A DNA stretch of 64,000 bases from Thermococcus sp. LS1 (lineage in GTDB: Archaea > Methanobacteriota_B > Thermococci > Thermococcales > Thermococcaceae): assembly GCF_012027395.1 (NCBI RefSeq), contig NZ_SNUJ01000001.1:124001-188000 (forward strand), given 5' to 3'. Within the stretch, counting starts at the first letter, position 1. Every line of letters starts with the position of its first letter. This document shows, one piece after another, positions 1 to 9,958 of the stretch. Position numbers and translations under genes: made by a program. The notes below the pieces were generated by a model. That model saw nothing but the letters and a program-made list of their open reading frames with translations, had not been told where the DNA came from and ran no database searches.

Positions 1-1013
<1,013 letters not shown>

Positions 1014-1073
1014 AATGAACACCTCCGTACACGTGGTCAAACTTGGGCATCTAAAGGTTTGCAATATAAAGTG

Positions 1074-1101
1074 TTTATAAATATGTTGTCAACCAAAGGT
1101 T
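1074..1101 (-). promoter_or_regulatory. TATA box and exact SurR-type motif of Nfn operon 1
   Basis: GTTGTCAACCAAAGGTT at 1085-1101 (plus-strand reading) fits the SurR consensus GTTn3AACn5GTT in every fixed position. It abuts the TATA-like TTTATAAA at 1074-1081, on the upstream side for the minus-strand gene. The expected transcription start is near 1050, leaving a leader of about 37 nt before the GTG at 1013. In Pyrococcus furiosus SurR is the sulfur-responsive redox regulator; its binding here is inferred from the motif. Confidence 0.65.
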
Positions 1102-1235
1102 TAAAAGTGAAAAAGAATTTCGAAGAACGAGTCCGAAATGCCAAAATGACTCGATTATACCCCCAAAGTTTGAAAATTCGAACGTCCAAGAAACGAGCTT
1201 AAACTGTACGCATATTGGAAAAGGAGAAAAGGCCC

Positions 1236-2006
1236 TTAGAGCTTTCTAAGGAATGTTATGTATCCTGTGTGCGCCAGCATCGTTGTTTTTGGTCTCATGC
1301 ACTCCTTCTTGACCTCGTGCTCCCTGACAAGGACCTCCACAACCCTCGGTTTGTAGAAGTGCTCCCTGTACTCCTGGAGGGCCTGGAAGAAGCGATGAAC
1401 CTGGTTCATGCACGGCGTGTAGGCAACAAAGTAACCACCGGGCCTGAGGACTTCAACGGCATGCGGGAGAACATTCTCGGGCTGTGGAAGGTCGAGGACG
1501 ATGTGGTCGGCGTAGTCCTCATCGATGCCCTCGTAGATGTTCTTGAGCTTTATCGTGACCCTGTCAGAGAAACCGGCTAGCTCGACGTTCTTCTGCGCTA
1601 TCCTGGCGAAGTCTTCCCTTACCTCGTAGCTGATAACCCTGCCGGCCGGGCCAACGATGTTCGCGAGGAAAATCGTCAGCGCTCCACTGCCGACACCAGC
1701 CTCTATAACCGTATCTCCCGGCGAGATTCCGGCGTAGGCGATGATTATTCCCGCGTCCTTGGGGTGCACTATCTGGGGTCCTCGTTTCATTTTGGCTATT
1801 ATGTCGTTGATGTCAGGCTTCAGTATCTTGAACTCCTCACCCTTGTGGCTGGTCAGGGTGTCTCCATAGCTCTTATCGAGAAGCTCCCCAAGGTTGATTA
1901 TACCCAAATCCGTGTGGAACTCCCTATTTGAGACCGTTACAAGGTACCTCTTCCCCCTCCTGTCTATCAGCAGTACCTTATCCCCCTCCCGAATCAAACG
2001 CCTCAC
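1236..2006 (-). CDS. trmI: tRNA (adenine-57/58-N1) methyltransferase TrmI
   Basis: A 256-residue SAM-dependent methyltransferase of the archaeal TrmI family, which methylates A57 and A58 in the T-loop of tRNA and supports tRNA stability at high temperature. The small N-terminal beta domain starts IREGDKVLLIDRRGKRYLV. The Rossmann domain follows, with the SAM motif EAGVGSGALTIFLA around residue 95-110 and the catalytic-pocket motif DLPQPENVLPHA. The start shown is the GTG at 2006, which overlaps the end of the DUF257 gene by 29 nt. A TTG at 1997 with GGTGAG just upstream is an alternative that would shorten the protein by three residues. The pair looks like an operon. Confidence 0.93.
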   Translation of the reverse strand: MRRLIREGDKVLLIDRRGKRYLVTVSNREFHTDLGIINLGELLDKSYGDTLTSHKGEEFKILKPDINDIIAKMKRGPQIVHPKDAGIIIAYAGISPGDTVIEAGVGSGALTIFLANIVGPAGRVISYEVREDFARIAQKNVELAGFSDRVTIKLKNIYEGIDEDYADHIVLDLPQPENVLPHAVEVLRPGGYFVAYTPCMNQVHRFFQALQEYREHFYKPRVVEVLVREHEVKKECMRPKTTMLAHTGYITFLRKL

Positions 2007-2616
2007 CGCCCTTCTTTACTATCAGGCCATCTTTTGATATGTAGAAAACCATCGAGGCCATCTCCTCGAGCATCGCTACGTGTTCCCTGCTTAAAATGTC
2101 GACGTTGATGAAATGGATTCCAACCCACTCTTCCAGGGGAATGGTGCTGATGCCCGTGAGTATTGCCTTCACAGCCTCATCTCCCCCAAAGTGGACGTAG
2201 TGGGCCAGCCCAAAGGTTACGAAGTACTCCGGCTTGGTGGGGCAGTGCGTCATCCTGTTAACGACCGTGTGGTAGTTCTTCAGGAAGCTGTGAGAGTCAT
2301 AGGCAGGCACGACTTCCTCTATCACCTCACCGTAGCTGGCCGAACCCGGGCCTATCTTGACAATCTTGATTTCCTTGATGAGCTCGATTATCTTTGAGTA
2401 CTCCTTACCAGACACCTTGCGGGTGTAGTTCCGGAACATAAGATCACCGATACCAAAGAAGTCGCCTATAACAACCCCACCCCTCTCAACAAGTGCCGGA
2501 ATCAGGAAGCTCCACGAGAACTCCTCTATAGGATATGTTGATGGATACTCCACAAGAATCATGTCTCCTCTGTTGGCCTTCCCAAAGAGATGTTTCTCAA
2601 AGACGGAAGTGTCCAT
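1978..2616 (-). CDS. DUF257 family protein
   Basis: A 212-residue protein resembling the DUF257 family, known almost only from Thermococcales and thought to have a RecA/KaiC-like fold. The pattern GDMILVEYPSTYPIEEFSW followed by GGVVIGDFFGIGDLMF fits this family, but a classical Walker A motif is missing, so ATPase activity should not be assumed. The ATG at 2616 was chosen because GGTGAG lies 4 nt upstream; a GTG four codons earlier lacks a ribosome site. It is the first gene of a two-gene unit with trmI. Its role is unknown. Confidence 0.7.
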   Translation of the reverse strand: MDTSVFEKHLFGKANRGDMILVEYPSTYPIEEFSWSFLIPALVERGGVVIGDFFGIGDLMFRNYTRKVSGKEYSKIIELIKEIKIVKIGPGSASYGEVIEEVVPAYDSHSFLKNYHTVVNRMTHCPTKPEYFVTFGLAHYVHFGGDEAVKAILTGISTIPLEEWVGIHFINVDILSREHVAMLEEMASMVFYISKDGLIVKKGGEAFDSGGG

Positions 2617-2673
2617 ACAGCTCACCAAAAGGGTTTTTAACCGCTCCTCTTTTAAACCTTTTAGGTGGGAGAG

Positions 2674-3018
2674 ATGAGAAAGTTCGTAGTGTGGCCCAAC
2701 GAGCTCGATGCAAGGCTCAGCAGGCGATACGGGCGGACCGTTGGAAAGGAATTTGCCGTTGATGGGCCAACGATTCAGGAAATCGTCGATGCAGCCGAGA
2801 GCCTCGGGATGAAAGTTGTCGAATTGGATGAGAACAAGCTGAATCCAAGGTTAGCCGGCCTCGACGAGGAGTACAGAAGGCGTGGCATGGTCAGGATAGA
2901 GAGCAAGCACCCCAAGGGCAAGAGCCTGAAGATGATAGGTCAGAAGATCAGGGAAATCAGAAAAACCCGGGCTAAGGCCAAAGACAAGAAGTCCAAATCC
3001 AAGAGGAAAAAGAGGTAA
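2674..3018 (+). CDS. srp19: Signal recognition particle 19 kDa protein
   Basis: A 114-residue archaeal SRP19, which binds the tips of helices 6 and 8 of 7S RNA and prepares it for SRP54. Diagnostic segments are RKFVVWPNELDA at the N-terminus, GRTVGKEFAVDGPT, and the lysine-rich C-terminal tail ending KSKSKRKKR. I use the ATG at 2674, preceded by GGTGGGAG, rather than the GTG at 2665 that is part of the ribosome site. The stop codon abuts, with no gap, the stop of the convergent AsnC-domain gene. Confidence 0.95.
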   Translation: MRKFVVWPNELDARLSRRYGRTVGKEFAVDGPTIQEIVDAAESLGMKVVELDENKLNPRLAGLDEEYRRRGMVRIESKHPKGKSLKMIGQKIREIRKTRAKAKDKKSKSKRKKR

Positions 3019-3264
3019 TCACTCCTCCTCTTCCATTTCTACGACTATTGCAGTGGTAGTGTCGATGACGCCATCGATGTTGTGTATGTCGTGGAGTATC
3101 TTTCTGGTCAGCTCGCCGAGGTCCTTGGCCTCTATATGAACTATGGCATCATAGGGGCCCGTAACTGCGTCGGCCTTGGTAACTCCAGGAATCTGCTTGA
3201 GGGCCTCTATGACGCTCTCGACTTTTCCAATCTCAACTGTCAATAAAACGTACGACCTAACCAT
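3019..3264 (-). CDS. Stand-alone Lrp/AsnC ligand-binding (RAM) domain protein
   Basis: An 81-residue protein made only of the RAM domain of Lrp/AsnC regulators, without the helix-turn-helix. The sequence shows the beta-alpha-beta-beta-alpha-beta order, with VLLTVEIGKVESVIEALKQ, then IPGVTKADAVTGPYDA, then the second helix and a final strand IDTTTAIVVEM. Such domains form amino-acid-binding oligomers and may modulate full-length Lrp proteins. The start is supported by GGTGGTG 5 nt upstream. It is single-gene and tail-to-tail with srp19. The ligand is unknown. Confidence 0.85.
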   Translation of the reverse strand: MVRSYVLLTVEIGKVESVIEALKQIPGVTKADAVTGPYDAIVHIEAKDLGELTRKILHDIHNIDGVIDTTTAIVVEMEEEE

Positions 3265-3402
3265 TTTTCACCACCGCGGAAAGGCTTTACGTTTTTATTT
3301 AGCCGACCATCTCATTTAAGCTTTTCGTAGGGGCCGAGTGATAGGCTCTCCCGCTAAAACCAAAAACCTATAAAGCGCCCCGCCGATTTTTTCTGGTTGA
3401 CC

Positions 3403-6400
3403 ATGAGGGTTGAAGAGCTTCCCGTTGACGAGAGGATAAAAAGGATCATCCTGGAAAGGGGCATAGAGGAGCTCTATCCTCCCCAGGCGGAAGCCCTGAG
3501 GAGTGGAGTGCTGGAAGGGAAAAACCTAGTCCTGGCCATTCCAACGGCTAGCGGAAAGACCCTCGTTTCCGAGATAGTGATGGTTAACAAACTCCTGCGT
3601 GAGGGGGGTAAAGCAGTCTATCTCGTCCCCCTTAAGGCCCTGGCCGAGGAGAAGTACCGTGAATTTAAGGAGTGGGAAGTCCTCGGCCTCCGCGTTGCGG
3701 CCACAACCGGCGATTACGACTCCACAGACGAGTGGCTCGGGAGGTATGACATAATCGTCGCGACTGCCGAAAAGTTTGATTCGCTTTTGAGGCACGGCTC
3801 GAGCTGGATTAAGGATGTTAAGCTCGTCGTGGCGGATGAAGTCCATCTCATAGGCTCTTACGACAGAGGAGCGACGCTTGAGATGATTCTAAGCCATATG
3901 CTCGGCAGGGCTCAGATTCTGGCCCTGAGCGCCACCGTCGGAAACGCTGAAGAACTGGCCGAATGGCTCAACGCCGAGCTCGTCATGAGCGACTGGCGGC
4001 CGGTTCAGCTCAGAAAGGGAGTTTTTGCACAGGGTGAACTCTTCTGGGAGGACGGGAAGATAGATAGGTATCCAGCCAACTGGAACTCTTTGGCTATTGA
4101 CGCCGTTAAAAGAGGTAAGCAGGCCCTCGTCTTCGTCAACACAAGGCGTTCCGCTGAGAAGGAAGCCGTGAGCCTGGCCCCGAAGATAGCGAGGCTTCTG
4201 ACTAAGCCGGAGCAAAGAGGGCTCAAAGAGCTTGCTGATTCCCTTGAGAGCAACCCCACCAATGAGAAGCTCAAGAAGGCTTTGAGGGGTGGTGTGGCCT
4301 TTCACCACGCCGGCTTGAGCAGAACTGAAAGGACGATGATAGAAGATGCCTTCAGAGAGGGCTTGATCAAGATAATAACGGCTACTCCGACTTTGTGTAT
4401 GCATCCCGACACCTACGTAATTACAAAAACCGGTGTCAAAAAGGTCTCTGAGCTTACAGTCGGAGACGAAGTGCTAACCCACAAAGGCAGGTTTAAAAAG
4501 GTCATAACACCATTAAAAAGACCTCACAATGGTAAGATGCTGATAATAAAGGCTAGAGGAACGGTTCCAGTTAGGGTGACTCCCGAGCATATGGTGTGGG
4601 TCGTGAAGAGGATTCGCCACAAGTCCCACTACTCCGATGGCACACAGGTTATATGGTGGGAGTTTGAAGGGCCGGAGTGGATGACTGCTCAGGAGCTCAA
4701 AGAGCTTGTGGAGAACAATAAGGACGAGAAGATTTCGTACATGCTCCTTCAGCCAATCCCAGAGACCAATGTTGATGCCAACAAGATTCCCCTAAGGAAG
4801 GAGACCTATGTTGCCAACCAGTTCGGGAAGACCAAGAGACTTCATCCTTCACTCAGTAGAACGCCCGAGTTCCTGCCTCTGAACTTTGAGACAGCGAGGC
4901 TAATCGGCCTGTGGATTGCAGAGGGCTCCGCGACTAAGACCGGCGTGATTCAGTTTGCAATTGGCTCCCACGAGGAAGAACTGACAGAGTTCCTCATTGA
5001 GACAATCAAAAAATACTTTCCCCGCGCAAACGTCGTCGTAACCGACCACCAGAGGAACAGGAGAACCGTCCGCTTCTGCAACAAGAGGTTCGCCGAGTGG
5101 CTCAGGGAGAACGTGGGGAGTAAGGCCCATGAAAAGCACCTGCCAGAAGTTCTGTTCCTCAACAGAAGCCGCGAGATTCGGCTCGGGCTGCTAAGGGGGC
5201 TGATTGAGGGAGACGGCTACGTCAGAAGGAACGGTGCAAACAGGGTGAACTACATAAGTTATACAACCGTTTCACCGACCTTGGCCTATCAGCTCCAGCT
5301 CCTCATAGCATCTCTGGGCTACGTCTCCTCGGTTCAGAAGAGCGTTAGAAGCCCGGGCCTTGGCAAGACCAGAAAGCCCGTGTACGAGGTCAAAGTAAGC
5401 GGGAAGTCTTACTATTCCTTGCTCGATGAAATCGGTCTTGAGGTTCCGCCGAAGGGCAACAGGACATACAACGTAAACATGATATGGAATGGCTACCTCC
5501 TGTTCAAAGTCCGCTCCATTGAAGAGGAGTTCTACGAGGGCGAGGTCTACAACCTTGAGGTTGAGGGGGACGAAAGCTACAGTGTCGGCTTCATAGTTCA
5601 CAACTCCGCCGGGATAAACCTCCCCGCCTTCCGCGTTATCATAAGAGACACCAAGCGCTACTCCAACTTCGGCTGGGTTGACATCCCAGTTCTCGAGATA
5701 CAGCAGATGATGGGGCGCGCGGGAAGGCCGAAGTACGACAAGGTTGGAGAGGCTATAATCGTCGCGAGAACCGAGGATCCCAAGAAGATGATGGACAGAT
5801 ACGTCTTCGGAAAGCCTGAAAAGCTGTTCTCCATGCTCGCCAATGAGTCCGCCTTCAGGGGGCAGATTCTAGCCCTAATAACCAACTTCGGGGTGGAAAA
5901 CTTCCGGGAACTCATAAACTTCCTCGAAAAGACCTTCTACTTCTACCAAAGGAGCGACACGTCTCAGTTAGAGTGGAAGGCCAAGGAGATAGTCTACTTC
6001 CTCATTGAGAACGAGTTCATAGACATGGACATTGAGGATCGCTTCATAGCCCTTCCCTTCGGCAGGAGGACTTCCCAGCTCTACATAGACCCGCTTACCG
6101 CCAAGAAGTTCAAGGACGCCTTCCCGAAGCTCGAAAAGAACCCCAATCCTTTCGGAATCTTCCAGCTCATAGCTTCAACGCCCGACATGGGCACACTGAA
6201 CGCGCGCAGGAAGGAAATGGAGGACTATCTTGACATGGCCTACGAGATGGAGGAGAAGCTCTACGTCAACATCCCCTACTGGGAGGACTACAGGTTCCAG
6301 AGCTTTCTCAACGAGGTCAAAACAGCCAAGATTCTCCTCGACTGGATAAACGAGGTGCCCGAGACGAGAATCTATGATACATACAACATCGATCCCGGTG

Positions 6401-6792
6401 ACCTTTACAGAATCCTTGAGCTCGCCGACTGGCTGATGTACTCGCTCATCGAGCTCTACAAGCTGTTCGAGCCAAAGAAAGACGTTCTGGACTACCTCCG
6501 CGACCTGCATCTAAGGCTCAGGCACGGCGTCAGGGAGGAGCTTCTTGAGCTGGTCAGACTGCCCAACATCGGAAGGAAGAGGGCGAGGGCGCTTTACAAC
6601 GCCGGCTTTAGAACAACGGAGGACATCATGAGAGCCAAAGTGAGCGAGCTTCTGGCAGTTGAGGGCATAGGCTTAAAGGTCGTAGAGGGATTGTTCAGGC
6701 ACTTTGGCGTCGAACTCCCGAAAGCCTCGAAGAAGAGCACCGAAGAAAACAGAAAGAGGAGAAAGGGAACCCTGGATGACTTCCTGAAGTGA
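3403..6792 (+). CDS. hel308: ATP-dependent DNA helicase Hel308/Hjm containing an intein
   Basis: A superfamily 2 helicase that unwinds forked and branched DNA at stalled replication forks. The precursor is 1129 residues; removing the intein (residues 332-734) leaves 726, the usual family size. Visible motifs are the Q-motif region LYPPQAEAL, Walker A AIPTASGKT (Lys52), DEVH (145-148), motif III LSATVGN and motif VI QQMMGRAGRPKYD. The winged-helix and ratchet domains follow, with a C-terminal helix-hairpin-helix LVRLPNIGRKRARALYNAG. The start is the ATG at 3403 with GGTTGA just upstream and a TATA box (CCTATAAAG, about 3368) some 30 nt before. The tail ends GTLDDFLK, which resembles a PCNA-binding PIP-like peptide (inference). 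Confidence 0.96.
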   Translation: MRVEELPVDERIKRIILERGIEELYPPQAEALRSGVLEGKNLVLAIPTASGKTLVSEIVMVNKLLREGGKAVYLVPLKALAEEKYREFKEWEVLGLRVAATTGDYDSTDEWLGRYDIIVATAEKFDSLLRHGSSWIKDVKLVVADEVHLIGSYDRGATLEMILSHMLGRAQILALSATVGNAEELAEWLNAELVMSDWRPVQLRKGVFAQGELFWEDGKIDRYPANWNSLAIDAVKRGKQALVFVNTRRSAEKEAVSLAPKIARLLTKPEQRGLKELADSLESNPTNEKLKKALRGGVAFHHAGLSRTERTMIEDAFREGLIKIITATPTLCMHPDTYVITKTGVKKVSELTVGDEVLTHKGRFKKVITPLKRPHNGKMLIIKARGTVPVRVTPEHMVWVVKRIRHKSHYSDGTQVIWWEFEGPEWMTAQELKELVENNKDEKISYMLLQPIPETNVDANKIPLRKETYVANQFGKTKRLHPSLSRTPEFLPLNFETARLIGLWIAEGSATKTGVIQFAIGSHEEELTEFLIETIKKYFPRANVVVTDHQRNRRTVRFCNKRFAEWLRENVGSKAHEKHLPEVLFLNRSREIRLGLLRGLIEGDGYVRRNGANRVNYISYTTVSPTLAYQLQLLIASLGYVSSVQKSVRSPGLGKTRKPVYEVKVSGKSYYSLLDEIGLEVPPKGNRTYNVNMIWNGYLLFKVRSIEEEFYEGEVYNLEVEGDESYSVGFIVHNSAGINLPAFRVIIRDTKRYSNFGWVDIPVLEIQQMMGRAGRPKYDKVGEAIIVARTEDPKKMMDRYVFGKPEKLFSMLANESAFRGQILALITNFGVENFRELINFLEKTFYFYQRSDTSQLEWKAKEIVYFLIENEFIDMDIEDRFIALPFGRRTSQLYIDPLTAKKFKDAFPKLEKNPNPFGIFQLIASTPDMGTLNARRKEMEDYLDMAYEMEEKLYVNIPYWEDYRFQSFLNEVKTAKILLDWINEVPETRIYDTYNIDPGDLYRILELADWLMYSLIELYKLFEPKKDVLDYLRDLHLRLRHGVREELLELVRLPNIGRKRARALYNAGFRTTEDIMRAKVSELLAVEGIGLKVVEGLFRHFGVELPKASKKSTEENRKRRKGTLDDFLK
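4396..5604 (+). other. Intein with LAGLIDADG endonuclease inside Hel308
   Basis: In-frame 403-residue protein-splicing element. It begins with Cys in TPTL/CMHPDTYV and ends with VHN before the extein Ser in SAGINLPAF, so the splice residues Cys1, His-Asn and +1 Ser are all present. Block A (DTYVITKTGVKKVSEL) and block B (VRVTPEHMVWV) are clear. The central homing endonuclease has two dodecapeptides, LIGLWIAEGSA and LLRGLIEGDGYV, both retaining an acidic residue, so it may be active. Removal restores the continuous helicase motif TPTLSAGINLPAF. Inteins at helicase genes are known in Thermococcus. Confidence 0.95.
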
Positions 6793-6839
6793 GCGGATTA
6801 AATTTTTAAATCCCGGCCTTTTACTTTGGCGTGGGCACT

Positions 6840-7397
6840 ATGATAATCATCGTGACAGGAATGCCAGGTTCCGGGAAGAGCAAGATTGTGAGGGAGTTTG
6901 AAAGAAGGGGCTTTCCGAGCGTTTCTCTCGGGGACATCGTCAGAGAGGAAACGGAGAAGCGCGGACTGCCCAAGACCAAGGAAAACATCGCCAAGGTCAG
7001 CATCCGCCTGAGGCAGGAGCTGGGCCAGAACGCCGTGGCAAAGCTCGCCGTTGAGAAGGTTCGGGAACTCCTCAGAAAGAATAAAGCAGTTGTAATCGAC
7101 GGCGTTCGCTCCCTCGACGAGGTGGGAACATTCAGGAGTGCCTTTCCAAACGAGGAGATAATAATCGTGGCCGTCCACACACCACCGAGACAGCGCTTCG
7201 AGAGGCTCAAAGCCAGGGGAAGACACGACGACCCGCAGAGCTGGGAGGACTTCGAGGAGCGCGATTGGAAGGAGCTCAAGTTCGGCATAGGAAACGTCAT
7301 AGCAATGGCCGACTACATGATAGTCAATGACTGCCCGAAGGAAGAATACGAGAGAAGAGTTAAGGAGCTCGTTGAGAAGATTTTAGCCGAGCATTGA
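6840..7397 (+). CDS. UPF0200 family nucleotide kinase-like protein
   Basis: A 185-residue P-loop protein related to adenylate and dephospho-CoA kinases (UPF0200). It begins with strand MIIIVTG followed by the Walker A loop GMPGSGKS, then an NMP-binding region SLGDIVREE. Further on come IDGVRSLDEV and a lid-like segment RLKARGRHDDPQSWEDF. The substrate is not established for this family. The ATG at 6840 is preferred over the GTG at 6831, which belongs to the ribosome site. A TATA-like AAATTTTTAAAT lies about 35 nt upstream. The 3-prime end overlaps the convergent ZIP transporter gene by 15 nt. Confidence 0.85.
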   Translation: MIIIVTGMPGSGKSKIVREFERRGFPSVSLGDIVREETEKRGLPKTKENIAKVSIRLRQELGQNAVAKLAVEKVRELLRKNKAVVIDGVRSLDEVGTFRSAFPNEEIIIVAVHTPPRQRFERLKARGRHDDPQSWEDFEERDWKELKFGIGNVIAMADYMIVNDCPKEEYERRVKELVEKILAEH

Positions 7398-8192
7398 GTC
7401 GAGGAAGAGCATCACGTAGAATCCAACAAAGAAGCCCAGAGTTACAAGCGTCTCGTTTTCTTCCCTCTTGTATATCTCAGGAATCATCTCCTTCACAGTT
7501 ACGTAAAGCATGGCTCCTCCTGCCAACCCAAGGCCGTAGGGCAGAGACCAAGCAAAAGCCGTGAAGAAGACTGCTCCGAGGATCACCATCGCCATTTCAG
7601 CCAACCCGCTCAGAACGCCGATCATAATCGGCTGGAGGCGCTTCTTCTGGATGACAGCTAGAGGGAGCGAGACGACCGTTCCTTCAGGGAAGTCCTGGAT
7701 GCCTATGGCTATGGCCGTAACTAGGCCAACCTCAAGGTTGTAAACGAGAGAAGTACCAATGGCTAATCCCTCTGGCAGGTTGTGGATTATGAGGGCAAGG
7801 ACGAGGAGCCAGACCTTCCTGAGCCTATTTTTCAAATCTCTCGGGCCTTCGTAGCCCTTGACCATGTGCTCATGGGGGATGAGGCGGTCTATCACAAAGA
7901 CCATGAGAATGCCAAGGGCTATTCCGATTCCAGCCGGCCCAAAGCTCCCGGTGCTTTCTATAGCAGGGAGAATTAGGCTGGTGAAGCTCGCGACTATCAT
8001 AACTCCAGCCGCGAAGCTCAGGCTGAAGTCAACTCCCCTTTCAGGGATGTTCTTGGCAAATATTGCCGTCATCGCGCCGAGAGAAGTCATGATAGCCACA
8101 AACAGGCCTGCATAGAAGGAGACCCACAGGATGTTGCCCCCGGAGATCTCGAGCATCCACTCGGCGAGGTTCGCGGTGAAGTTGTCTAACAC
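7383..8192 (-). CDS. ZIP family metal transporter
   Basis: A 269-residue polytopic membrane protein of the ZIP family, importing zinc or another divalent metal into the cytoplasm. About eight hydrophobic segments are visible. The metal-path motifs are HNLPEGLAIG in the fourth segment and QDFPEGTVV in the fifth; the second site has Gln-Asp where many homologs have His-Asn. A cytoplasmic loop with DRLIPHEHMVKGY precedes them. The start is a GTG at 8192 with GGTGG about 8 nt upstream. It is single-gene. The transported metal cannot be told from sequence. Confidence 0.9.
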   Translation of the reverse strand: MLDNFTANLAEWMLEISGGNILWVSFYAGLFVAIMTSLGAMTAIFAKNIPERGVDFSLSFAAGVMIVASFTSLILPAIESTGSFGPAGIGIALGILMVFVIDRLIPHEHMVKGYEGPRDLKNRLRKVWLLVLALIIHNLPEGLAIGTSLVYNLEVGLVTAIAIGIQDFPEGTVVSLPLAVIQKKRLQPIMIGVLSGLAEMAMVILGAVFFTAFAWSLPYGLGLAGGAMLYVTVKEMIPEIYKREENETLVTLGFFVGFYVMLFLDSMLG

Positions 8193-8262
8193 CGTTAGGC
8201 CACCCTAATTAATAGGGGGGTTGCCTTTATAAGCTTTGGGTCGAGTGGATGACGGTGGGAAT

Positions 8263-8670
8263 ATGTTCGAGGAAGTTGAGGTTGAGGCTTACGTTTATCC
8301 GACGGAGGATATAGAGAAGGTCAAGAGGGCGATGCTGAATCTGATTCCGGATTTGGAGTTCGAGGCATTCGACAGAGGAGACTACATCATCTTGACCGGA
8401 AAAACCAGGAGCAAGAAAGCCCTTCAGAGGCTCTACGAGCTCTTCCGCGGCCAGGCAATACTCGACACAGCGCGCTCGTTCCTCGAGGAGGGCTACTTCG
8501 GCGAGGAGATAATCATAAAGGTCAACAAACAGGCAGCTTACGCTGGGGTGGTGAACTTCAACGAGGAATCCCCACTAGGCCCGATAACGATAATCATCCG
8601 CACCAAAGATCCGCAGAGGCTCATGAAGTGGCTCGCACCGAGGACAAAAGATGGAGTACCTATAGAATAA
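8263..8670 (+). CDS. DUF54 RNA-binding domain protein
   Basis: A 135-residue protein of the archaeal RNA-binding DUF54 family (COG1325, annotated as exosome-associated in some genomes). The sequence has an alternating alpha/beta layout: [16 protein letters not shown], a helix with [19 protein letters not shown], and a C-terminal strand [10 protein letters not shown]. The ATG at 8263 is preceded by GGTGGGAAT, ruling out the longer reading from 8236. It diverges from the ZIP gene, with a TATA-like TTATAAG about 35 nt upstream. It meets the convergent ABC operon 10 nt after its stop. Its RNA target is unknown. Confidence 0.8.
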   Translation: MFEEVEVEAYVYPTEDIEKVKRAMLNLIPDLEFEAFDRGDYIILTGKTRSKKALQRLYELFRGQAILDTARSFLEEGYFGEEIIIKVNKQAAYAGVVNFNEESPLGPITIIIRTKDPQRLMKWLAPRTKDGVPIE

Positions 8671-8680
8671 AAAGAAAGGC

Positions 8681-9958
8681 TCACTCCATCTTCTTCCTTC
8701 CCCAGCTTATTTTTGCCGTCATAACCTTCTCCGTTGAGAATATCCACGCGGTAACGTAGAGCGTCAGTCCGGCCATTAAGGCAAGATACCCCACGCTGAG
8801 AAATACTGAACCGTAGTCACCAAGGAGGATGTAGCGGTAGTCCACTATCGGGTGTGTGAACGGAATCGCCAGCAGGACATACTTGATGGCCACTGGCAGG
8901 TCGCTGATGTCCGTGTACATAAGGAGGAACGCGGGAAAGGCAAGGGGCATTATCACTGCGCTCACCACCGTTGTGGCGCTCTGCACGTCTTCCGCGAAGA
9001 TTGCGAGTATCATCGCCAAGCTGAGGGAGAAGATTATGGTCAGGAAGACGAGGAGGGCGAAGAGGAGCATCCCCGTCGGCGTCACGCTGAGACCAATGTC
9101 TTCGAGGGTTATGCCCGTCGCCCCCAGACCGAAGGAGCCAAGGTAGCTGCGCATTCCTATCATGTAGGCTATCGCCGCCATCAGACCCATGACGGCGGTT
9201 CCAAAGATCTTGGCACCTACTATCTTTGTTCTGGCAACGGGAAGGGTCAGGAGCGTCTCAAGGGTTTTGTTCTCCTTTTCGGCCGCCATCGCCCCGGCAG
9301 CCATCTGGGCGGTGACCATCACCATAAGGAAGACTATCATAGGTATTGAGAAGGCCTGTGAGGCTATGACGTTCGAGACTATGCTCGGCGGGATGTCAAC
9401 TATCTTACCCCTGATGACAGATTTGCTCTCTGTCTCTATCGGCCGAAGTATCGCGTCTGGATTTCCAGCCCCGAGCTGCTCAATCTTTATCCGGGCTATT
9501 CCATCGCTTAGAACTCCGATAACGGCGTTTATCCTGCCCTCACTGACGCTCTCCTTTATACCCGCACCGATTGTCGTGAAGATACCGTAAATTTGAACAG
9601 TGGCCTTCTCGTTGCCTTCGAGCTTCGTTGAAAAGTCCGGAGGAATCACCACAAGAACGTTCTGCTTCTCCAGAACTGCCTTCTGAAGGGCTTCATCCAG
9701 GGATGTTGCGTTGATGACCGCGACAGTTACGTTTGGAGTTACCTCAAGGGCCTTTATCAGAACTTCACCGTACCCTCCCTCATCGAAGTCCACTATGGCG
9801 ACCTTCGTCTCGCCCTGTGCCTGCTCCAGCCCAAGGGTTATCACCTTGCCCATGACCGGGAACAGGATGAGAGGTATGACCACAAGACCGAAGATAAGCT
9901 TCCTGTCCCTGAAGAGGTTCCTGAGTTCTTTCTTCGCCATCACCCAGAAGTCGCTCAT
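8681..9958 (-). CDS. ABC-2 type exporter permease (NatB-like)
   Basis: A 425-residue ABC-2 family membrane subunit. An N-terminal cytoplasmic KELRNLFRDRKLIF box leads into one membrane helix. A large extracytoplasmic domain follows (about residues 45-205), and then five or six membrane helices ending in YLALMAGLTLYVTAWIF. This order is that of NatB and related Na+, antibiotic or peptide exporters. Its start overlaps the stop of the ATPase gene by 4 nt (9955-9958), so the two form one transporter. It is the last gene of a six-gene operon starting at 12198. The substrate is unknown. Confidence 0.88.
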   Translation of the reverse strand: MSDFWVMAKKELRNLFRDRKLIFGLVVIPLILFPVMGKVITLGLEQAQGETKVAIVDFDEGGYGEVLIKALEVTPNVTVAVINATSLDEALQKAVLEKQNVLVVIPPDFSTKLEGNEKATVQIYGIFTTIGAGIKESVSEGRINAVIGVLSDGIARIKIEQLGAGNPDAILRPIETESKSVIRGKIVDIPPSIVSNVIASQAFSIPMIVFLMVMVTAQMAAGAMAAEKENKTLETLLTLPVARTKIVGAKIFGTAVMGLMAAIAYMIGMRSYLGSFGLGATGITLEDIGLSVTPTGMLLFALLVFLTIIFSLSLAMILAIFAEDVQSATTVVSAVIMPLAFPAFLLMYTDISDLPVAIKYVLLAIPFTHPIVDYRYILLGDYGSVFLSVGYLALMAGLTLYVTAWIFSTEKVMTAKISWGRKKME

